A stretch of DNA of 29,749 bases from JBLNDG01 sp050261415 (lineage in GTDB: Bacteria; Bacillota; Clostridia; Lutisporales; Lutisporaceae), in the NCBI GenBank assembly GCA_050261415.1, contig JBLNDG010000111.1, forward strand, positions 1-29,749. The letters run 5' to 3'. Below, in pieces: positions 24,813 to 29,749 of the stretch. The translations under genes and the position numbers were made by a program. The notes beneath the pieces are model-generated. The model was not told the DNA's origin and ran no database searches. It saw only the letters and a list, made by a program, of their open reading frames with translations. Each line of letters starts with the position of its first letter. Position 1 is the first letter of the stretch.

Positions 24813-25992
24813 AAGAATTTATATGGATCACGCTGCAACAACCTATACAAACAAAGAAGTGTTGAATGAAATGCTTCCTTTCTTTACAGAGTACTTTGGC
24901 AATCCGTCAAGTATACACAGGTTTGGCAGAGAAGTAAAGAAGTACGTGGATGAAGCAAGGGAAAGAGTAGCAAAGGCAATAGGAGCACTTCCCGAGGAAA
25001 TATATTTTACTGCCGGCGGTTCGGAATCAGATAACTGGGCAGTAAAAGGAACTGCATACGCAAACAGGAATAAAGGAAATCATATTATAACTACAAAAAT
25101 CGAGCATCATGCTCTTCTGCATACCTGCGAGTATCTTGAAAAAGAAGGCTTTGAAGTTACATATCTTCCTGTGGATGAATACGGCATGGTAAGTGTAGAA
25201 GATGTGAAAAATGCAATAACCGATAAGACAATTCTCATTTCCGTAATGTATGCAAACAATGAAATTGGTACTATACAACCAATTGACGAAATAGGCAAGC
25301 TCGCCAGGGAAAAGGGCATATACTTCCATACCGATGCAGTACAGGCAGTCGGAAGTGTGGCTATAGATGTAAAGGCACAGAACATAGATATGCTCTCCAT
25401 GTCGGCACACAAATTCTATGGACCTAAAGGGATTGGTGTTCTTTATATAAGAAAAGGCATAAAGCTTTTCAACTTTGTACATGGCGGCGCCCAAGAGCGA
25501 GGAAGAAGGGCTGGTACAGAGAATGTCCCAGGAATTGTAGGCTTGGGGAAAGCAATAGAAATCGCAGTGGAAAGACTTCCTGAGCATACAGCAAGGATTA
25601 CCGCATTAAGAGATAAGCTTATCAAAGGAGTTATGGAGAAGATTCCGTACTCAAGGCTTAACGGTCATCCGGAAAAAAGATTACCGGGAAATGCAAGCTT
25701 CTGCTTTGAATATATAGAGGGAGAATCCATGCTTCTAAATCTTGACATGAAGGGAGTAGCAGGGTCAAGCGGCTCGGCCTGCACATCAGGTTCATTGGAT
25801 CCGTCCCATGTGCTTTTAGCTATAGGCTTACCTCATGAAATAGCTCATGGGTCGTTAAGGCTTTCCCTTGGCGAGGTTAATACAGAAGAGGATGTTGATT
25901 ATGTACTGGAAATACTACCGGAAATAGTAGAAAGATTGAGGCAAATGTCACCGCTATATGAGAAGGTTAGAGGGGGAAAAACAAATGTATAG
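24799..25992 (+). CDS. iscS: Cysteine desulfurase (IscS/NifS)
   Basis: A PLP enzyme that takes sulfur from cysteine and passes it as a persulfide to the IscU scaffold and to MnmA. The 397-residue protein shows MDHAATTY at the start, IEHHA (His103-His104), the Schiff-base Lys205 in MSAHKFYGPKG, RAGTENVPG, and the catalytic Cys328 in SSGSACTSGSLDPSHVL. The loop around Cys328 is of the longer group I (IscS/NifS) type. The start overlaps the regulator gene and the end overlaps iscU by eight bases, so the three are translated in a coupled way. GAGAAGGAGAG precedes the ATG. Confidence 0.95.
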   Translation: MSTNRRIYMDHAATTYTNKEVLNEMLPFFTEYFGNPSSIHRFGREVKKYVDEARERVAKAIGALPEEIYFTAGGSESDNWAVKGTAYANRNKGNHIITTKIEHHALLHTCEYLEKEGFEVTYLPVDEYGMVSVEDVKNAITDKTILISVMYANNEIGTIQPIDEIGKLAREKGIYFHTDAVQAVGSVAIDVKAQNIDMLSMSAHKFYGPKGIGVLYIRKGIKLFNFVHGGAQERGRRAGTENVPGIVGLGKAIEIAVERLPEHTARITALRDKLIKGVMEKIPYSRLNGHPEKRLPGNASFCFEYIEGESMLLNLDMKGVAGSSGSACTSGSLDPSHVLLAIGLPHEIAHGSLRLSLGEVNTEEDVDYVLEILPEIVERLRQMSPLYEKVRGGKTNV

Positions 25993-26362
25993 TGAAAAAG
26001 TAATGGATCATTTCACAAATCCAAGAAATGTAGGAGAAATTGAAGGCGCAAACGGTGTTGGCGAAGTTGGCAACGCAAAATGCGGAGATATAATGAAAAT
26101 TTATCTGGATATTGAAGATAATATAATAAAGGATGTAAAATTCAAAACATTTGGTTGCGGCGCTGCAATAGCAACAAGCAGTATTGCAACCGAAATGATA
26201 AAAGGCAAGACCGTAGATGAAGCTCTTGCATTGACAAATAAAGCAGTAATTGAAGCTTTGGATGGACTACCGCCGGCAAAGATACACTGTTCAGTTCTTG
26301 CAGAGGAAGCTGTTAAGGCAGCTATAGAGGATTATAAGAAAAAACAGGGTAAGGAAGCATAG
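25985..26362 (+). CDS. iscU: Iron-sulfur cluster scaffold (NifU N-terminal/IscU type)
   Basis: A 125-residue scaffold on which IscS assembles a [2Fe-2S] cluster. It begins MYSEKVMDHFTNPRNVGEI and has the three ligand cysteines: Cys33 in GNAKCGDIM with the neighbouring Asp35, Cys58 in KTFGCGAAIA, and Cys102 in IHCSVLAEEA. ATG 25985 is chosen because AGAGGGGG lies about eight bases upstream and the product then starts like all IscU proteins; an upstream in-frame start lies deep in iscS. It has only the IscU-like domain, without the central and C-terminal parts of full NifU. Confidence 0.95.
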   Translation: MYSEKVMDHFTNPRNVGEIEGANGVGEVGNAKCGDIMKIYLDIEDNIIKDVKFKTFGCGAAIATSSIATEMIKGKTVDEALALTNKAVIEALDGLPPAKIHCSVLAEEAVKAAIEDYKKKQGKEA

Positions 26363-26392
26363 TCTGTTGCATAGCCTTAGGAGTTGAAGCAG

Positions 26393-27487
26393 ATGAAGAA
26401 GCGTGTTGTTATAGGTATGAGCGGCGGAGTTGACAGCTCTGTCGCTGCATATCTTTTAAAGAAGGACGGTTATGATGTAATAGGCGTTACCATGCAGATA
26501 TGGCAGGATAAGAGCAAGGAGGACCTTGAACGCGAAGGGGGCTGCTGCTCTTTATCTGCTGTTGAGGATGCCAGAAGGGTATGCAATAAGCTTGACATAC
26601 CCTTTTACGTTATGAATTTCAAACAGATATTTGAGAAAAAGGTAATAAACTACTTTGTGGATGAATACCTTATGGGCAGAACACCTAACCCGTGCATTGC
26701 CTGCAACAAGTTTATCAAATTCGATGCCCTGCTTGAAAGGTCAAAGGCTTTGGAAGCAGAATACGTGGCAACGGGTCATTATGCAAGAATATTATACGAC
26801 GAAGGCTATAAAAGATATATAATAAAAAAGTCTGCTACGCCGCAAAAGGACCAGACGTATGTTTTATATAATCTCACCCAGGATCAGCTTAAGCACATTC
26901 TTATGCCCCTTGGGGACTATACAAAGGAGCAGACCAGGGAAATAGCCAGGAGCTTGGATTTGCGCACTGCGAACAAGCCTGAGAGCCAGGAGATATGCTT
27001 CGTTGAAGATAATAACTATGGCAGATTCATAAATGAGAGAATTGGCAATGAAGTAAAACCGGGTTACTTTGTAGACACAAAGGGAAAAAGGCTGGGAATG
27101 CATAAAGGAATTATACATTACACCGTAGGCCAGCGTAAAGGTTTGGGGATAGCCCTTGGCAAACCTATGTTTGTTGTTGAGATAATACCTGATAAGAACC
27201 TTGTCGTGCTTGGAGACGAAACTGAAGTTTTCAGCAAAGAGCTGATAGCATCGGAATTAAACCTTGTTGCATTTGAAAAGCTTACAGAACCGATTATGGT
27301 TAAGGCAAAAATAAGATACAGCGCAAAAGAAGCAACAGCACAAGTAATTCCAATTGAAAGCGGACGGGCGAAGGTAATCTTTGAAGAAGCGCAAAGAGCC
27401 ATAACACCTGGCCAAGCAGTGGTTTTCTATCAGGGAGACGTACTGGTCGGAGGCGGAACAATAGAAAAGTGGGACGTATCATTATAA
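26393..27487 (+). CDS. mnmA: tRNA-specific 2-thiouridylase
   Basis: It thiolates U34 of Lys, Glu and Gln tRNAs with sulfur ultimately from IscS. The 364-residue protein has the ATP-pyrophosphatase loop SGGVDSS (10-16), the catalytic Cys101 in TPNPCIACN, ATGHYA, the second active cysteine Cys202 in SQEICFVED, and GQRKGLGIA in the C-terminal part. ATG 26393 is preferred over TTG 26384 because TAGGAG (26378-26383) abuts the TTG and is nine bases from the ATG. It starts about 30 bases after iscU, so it belongs to the same operon, and a hairpin overlaps its stop. Confidence 0.95.
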   Translation: MKKRVVIGMSGGVDSSVAAYLLKKDGYDVIGVTMQIWQDKSKEDLEREGGCCSLSAVEDARRVCNKLDIPFYVMNFKQIFEKKVINYFVDEYLMGRTPNPCIACNKFIKFDALLERSKALEAEYVATGHYARILYDEGYKRYIIKKSATPQKDQTYVLYNLTQDQLKHILMPLGDYTKEQTREIARSLDLRTANKPESQEICFVEDNNYGRFINERIGNEVKPGYFVDTKGKRLGMHKGIIHYTVGQRKGLGIALGKPMFVVEIIPDKNLVVLGDETEVFSKELIASELNLVAFEKLTEPIMVKAKIRYSAKEATAQVIPIESGRAKVIFEEAQRAITPGQAVVFYQGDVLVGGGTIEKWDVSL

Positions 27488-27508
27488 GACAGTGATACGT
27501 CTTTATTT
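27473..27508 (+). terminator. Terminator overlapping the mnmA stop codon
   Basis: GACGTATCA (27473-27481) pairs with TGATACGTC (27493-27501) over 9 bp with an 11-base loop, followed by TTTATTTAT. The left arm encodes the last residues of MnmA. The U-tract is interrupted, so termination may be partial. Confidence 0.65.
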
Positions 27509-27574
27509 ATGATGAATAAAATAAGCCGATATAGCTAAAATAAGAGCATAGAATTACCATGGAGGTGTGAATAT

Positions 27575-27802
27575 ATGAATCTTGACAAAAACAGTCTTGG
27601 CAGCAATGATTTGATGAATACAAGGGATTGCCTTCAGAGGGCATGGGAAAACACAATGGAACTTGTCAGGGACTTTGAAATGTATTCAAAAAATATAGAT
27701 GATAACAATGTAGCATCTGTCTTCAAGAAAATGGCTGAGGAGCAAGGTACTATGGCCCATGATCTTAGGGAGCTGTTCAACAAGTATAACAGTGAGAGTT
27801 AA
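27575..27802 (+). CDS. Small helical protein of unknown function
   Basis: A 75-residue soluble protein, mostly alpha-helical by composition, with TRDCLQRAWENTMELVRDFEMY as one long amphipathic stretch and VASVFKKMAEEQGTMAHDLREL as another. The second resembles one helix of a ferritin-like or rubrerythrin-like bundle (FKKMAEEQ, then His), but only half of such a domain is present and other metal ligands are missing. TGGAGGTG is well placed before the ATG. It is flanked by a terminator on each side, so it looks like a single-gene unit between mnmA and the PRC-barrel gene. I cannot assign a role. Confidence 0.75.
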   Translation: MNLDKNSLGSNDLMNTRDCLQRAWENTMELVRDFEMYSKNIDDNNVASVFKKMAEEQGTMAHDLRELFNKYNSES

Positions 27803-27825
27803 AAAGACCGTAAACGGTCTTTTTT
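27801..27825 (+). terminator. Rho-independent terminator of the small helical protein gene
   Basis: AAAAAGACCG and CGGTCTTTTT pair around TAAA over 10 bp, with a T-run at 27818-27825. It begins at the stop codon of the preceding gene. Confidence 0.9.
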
Positions 27826-27959
27826 CATTCCCCCAGAAAATACTAACTGGATTTTATGTTTTAATTATATTTATTAGCAAAAAATATGTATGTATTTTTT
27901 TTCAATAATGAAGAAAAAGGGGGAAGATTGGTATTTTCAGAATTAATGATATTATTGAT

Positions 27960-28418
27960 TTGCCTATGGTAGAAAAGACTTCCGGTGAGAGATTCTGTAC
28001 TGTAAAGGATGTGATAATTGATTCAAAGGAAAATAGGGTATATGCCCTTGTCTGCAAGGAAAGCCTGATAAAAAGGTCAAAAGAAGCAATACCATACAGC
28101 AGTGTAATATCACTAAGTCAGAATTACGTACTCATAACAAGAAAGGACAGTGCTGTAATCCATAGAGAAATCTGGTACAGAAACAGGCATTGCATGAGCT
28201 ACGAGTTTATTATAGGCAAGTTGGTTATAAACTCAAGAGGTGAAATTCTCGGAATAATCCGGGATTTGCTCATAGATGCTGAAAGCGGGGCTATTAAGGC
28301 ATATGAATTGTCGGAAGGGTATATTGACGATATTGTAAAGGGCAGAAGAATAATAGAACTTGATAAAAACTGCAGCTTTACAGAACATTCTATGGTTATA
28401 AAGGAGAATAGCGGGTAA
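27960..28418 (+). CDS. PRC-barrel domain protein
   Basis: A protein of at least 152 residues with two PRC-barrel-like halves. The first is TSGERFCTVKDVIIDSKENRVYALVCKE and the second begins FIIGKLVINSRGEILGIIRDLLID, each a small beta-barrel that usually binds protein or RNA partners. Function is unknown. The start is uncertain: the frame stays open upstream to 27912 and reads IFRINDIIDLPM, which looks like the true beginning of such proteins, but it has no ATG, GTG or TTG in frame there. GGGGGAAG at about 27919-27925 points to a start near 27928-27933. TTG 27960 is the conservative choice. The AI-2E gene downstream is a usual neighbour. Confidence 0.78.
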   Translation: MPMVEKTSGERFCTVKDVIIDSKENRVYALVCKESLIKRSKEAIPYSSVISLSQNYVLITRKDSAVIHREIWYRNRHCMSYEFIIGKLVINSRGEILGIIRDLLIDAESGAIKAYELSEGYIDDIVKGRRIIELDKNCSFTEHSMVIKENSG

Positions 28419-28429
28419 GCAATTATTTA

Positions 28430-28469
28430 GGAATTATATCAGAATATAAATCATATTATATATAATTCC
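28430..28469 (+). other. AT-rich hairpin between the PRC-barrel and permease genes
   Basis: GGAATTATAT (28430-28439) pairs with ATATAATTCC (28460-28469) over 10 bp with a 20-base loop. No U-tract follows. It may slow transcription or stabilise the upstream message, and it is too weak to call a terminator. Confidence 0.4.
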
Positions 28470-28556
28470 AATGCCGCATAAAGGACCGTTCCGTAAAGGT
28501 AGTGTGTGAGACTGTTTGCCTGAATGTAAAATAAATTGCTTGTAGGATGGTTAGGG

Positions 28557-29609
28557 ATGAATAACTATTTAAGTTCAAAAAAGCTAAATATCAGGCTGTT
28601 ATATATATTTGCCGCAGCTGTATTCATATATATAATCTACAGGTACAGGCTGACAGTCAACAGCATAGCAAAGCCTTTCATAATATCCGCAGTAATTTCA
28701 TACCTTCTCAATCCTATTGTGAAGTTGTTTGAAAGGCGTGGAATAAAAAGAATTCTCGGCGTAATCATCGTATACTTGATTTTTTTATGTATTATATTGC
28801 TTCTGTCTTTTGTTCTGGTTCCCAAGCTTATAAAGGAAATCGGCGCACTTGTAGTGAATATTCCACAGTATTCATACCAGATGCAGAATATCCTGAAAAA
28901 ACTTCAGGACGGTTATATGAACAGCGGACTTCCCGAAAGCCTGAAGGATATACTGGATGATAATATTTTAATGCTTCAAAGCATGATCCTTACAGCTTTA
29001 CAAAATATTGCAAATGGTATTATAAAAATTTTTTCACAGCTGTTCAACATAATAATAATTCCTGTTATAACCTTCTACATACTCAAGGATATGGATTACT
29101 TCAAAAATCAGTTCATACTTCTGGTACCAAAGGCAAAGCGTATGAAGTATATCATCCTTTTGCGGGATATAGACAATATTTTCGGTAAATTCATAAGGGG
29201 TCAGATAATTGTAGCTACTTTTGTAGGGGTTTTTACAACTGCAGCCCTGATTGCAATTGATGTAAAATATGCTTTTATACTTGGAATTTTTGCTGGCTTG
29301 TCAAATATAATCCCTTACTTCGGGCCCTTTATCGGTATTATACCAACTATTTTGTTTGCACTTTTGGACTCCACGACCAAAGCTCTTTATGCGGGCGGTG
29401 CTTTCCTGCTGATACAGCAGATAGAAAGCGGACTGCTTACGCCGAAAATAATAGGGAAAAGTGTAGGAATACACCCTGTATATGTAATAATGTCCCTTAT
29501 CATAGGAGGCAAGCTTTTCGGGGTAGTCGGGCTTATAATTGCAGTTCCTGCTCTGGCGGCTGTAAAGCTCACGCTGAGGCATATCCTTAGGGACAAAGAA
29601 AGTATCTGA
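28557..29609 (+). CDS. AI-2E family transporter (UPF0118/PerM-like permease)
   Basis: A 350-residue integral membrane protein of the AI-2E exporter family. Membrane segments are visible near residues 9-26, 33-50 and 64-88, then a long amphipathic region, and again about 152-176, 210-235, 238-265, 271-290 and 305-335. Family blocks include SAVISYLLNPIVKLFERRG, IPVITFYILKDMDYFK, FIRGQIIVATFVGV, GLSNIIPYFGPFIGIIPTI and the end VPALAAVKL. ATG 28557 is chosen with AGGATGG six bases upstream; an in-frame TTG at 28536 has no ribosome site. Substrate is unknown, since only some family members move autoinducer-2 and others are sodium/proton antiporters. Confidence 0.88.
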   Translation: MNNYLSSKKLNIRLLYIFAAAVFIYIIYRYRLTVNSIAKPFIISAVISYLLNPIVKLFERRGIKRILGVIIVYLIFLCIILLLSFVLVPKLIKEIGALVVNIPQYSYQMQNILKKLQDGYMNSGLPESLKDILDDNILMLQSMILTALQNIANGIIKIFSQLFNIIIIPVITFYILKDMDYFKNQFILLVPKAKRMKYIILLRDIDNIFGKFIRGQIIVATFVGVFTTAALIAIDVKYAFILGIFAGLSNIIPYFGPFIGIIPTILFALLDSTTKALYAGGAFLLIQQIESGLLTPKIIGKSVGIHPVYVIMSLIIGGKLFGVVGLIIAVPALAAVKLTLRHILRDKESI

Positions 29610-29616
29610 AATGCAC

Positions 29617-29634
29617 AGCATAGCATAGCATAGC
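29617..29634 (+). repeat. Short tandem repeat of AGCAT
   Basis: Three full copies and a partial fourth of the pentamer AGCAT lie just after the permease stop codon. It is a small microsatellite with no evident function. Confidence 0.7.
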
Positions 29635-29684
29635 GTAAAGTTACAGTAGGGTTTTAGTGGGAAAAGCAACCAATTTAATAGAAA

Positions 29685-29749
29685 AGAAGATGGCATCCTG
29701 TTAAAATATTAATTGCGAAAAAAATACTCAAAAAGGATGGTCATCTTCT
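29685..29749 (+). other. Inverted repeat at the window end, possible terminator or leader stem
   Basis: AGAAGATG-G-CATCCT (29685-29699) pairs with AGGATG-GT-CATCTTCT (29734-29749) over 14 bp with a small bulge. The loop is about 34 bases and A-rich. Whether a U-tract follows cannot be seen, because the window ends on the last paired base. It may end the permease transcript or begin the leader of the next gene. Confidence 0.5.

Noticed and set aside
1..29749. CRISPR arrays, tRNA or rRNA genes, integrases, transposases or phage genes
   Set aside because: I looked for regularly spaced repeats, tRNA-like cloverleaf ends and transposase motifs and found none.

Overview
The window is about 29.7 kb of low-GC DNA with gene content typical of an anaerobic Firmicute of the class Clostridia. 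The evidence is a clostridial ornithine-fermentation operon, AGGAGG-type ribosome binding sites with many TTG and GTG starts, and an Rrf2 - cysteine desulfurase - NifU-like scaffold - mnmA block followed by PRC-barrel and AI-2E genes. No rRNA, tRNA, CRISPR array, transposase or phage gene was seen. The genus cannot be fixed from the sequence.

Region 1 (1-8442, + strand) encodes ornithine breakdown. Ornithine racemase makes D-ornithine. The B12/PLP enzyme OraS-OraE converts it to 2,4-diaminopentanoate, Ord oxidises that to 2-amino-4-oxopentanoate, and OrtA-OrtB cleaves this with CoA to acetyl-CoA and alanine. A GlmL/MutL-like ATPase, probably a mutase reactivator, lies between oraE and the racemase. 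A second, diverged ord copy, cut by the window edge, precedes the operon.

Region 2 (8443-12568) holds a long hairpin, a DUF2207 membrane protein with a poly-glycine tail, a LemA protein and the AAA+ ATPase RarA. RarA converges on a minus-strand gene of unknown function, with a shared terminator between them.

Region 3 (12541-15262) holds that unknown gene (repetitive aromatic beta-rich N-terminal part, coiled coil, disordered tail), a cysteine-rich protein and, four bases after it, a 64-codon reading frame. This small frame resembles the DUF1858/ScdA_N redox domain and is interrupted by one in-frame TGA where the family has a cysteine. Family-like sequence continues after the TGA to a TAA that sits inside a Rho-independent terminator. 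It is the best candidate in the window for something undescribed: a small selenoprotein, or else a freshly broken gene.

Region 4 (15366-24187) is a surface-polysaccharide or glycoconjugate cluster. It has three related GT-A glycosyltransferase-like genes (one with two domains in tandem), two nucleotide-sugar SDR enzymes, a cupin sugar isomerase, a glucose-1-phosphate cytidylyltransferase and UDP-glucose 6-dehydrogenase. Together they suggest UDP-glucuronate/UDP-xylose-type and CDP-sugar donors.

Region 5 (24188-29749) is the iron-sulfur and tRNA-thiolation block: an IscR-like regulator with three cysteines, IscS, IscU and MnmA. A small helical protein, a PRC-barrel protein and an AI-2E family permease follow. 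The window ends in an inverted repeat.
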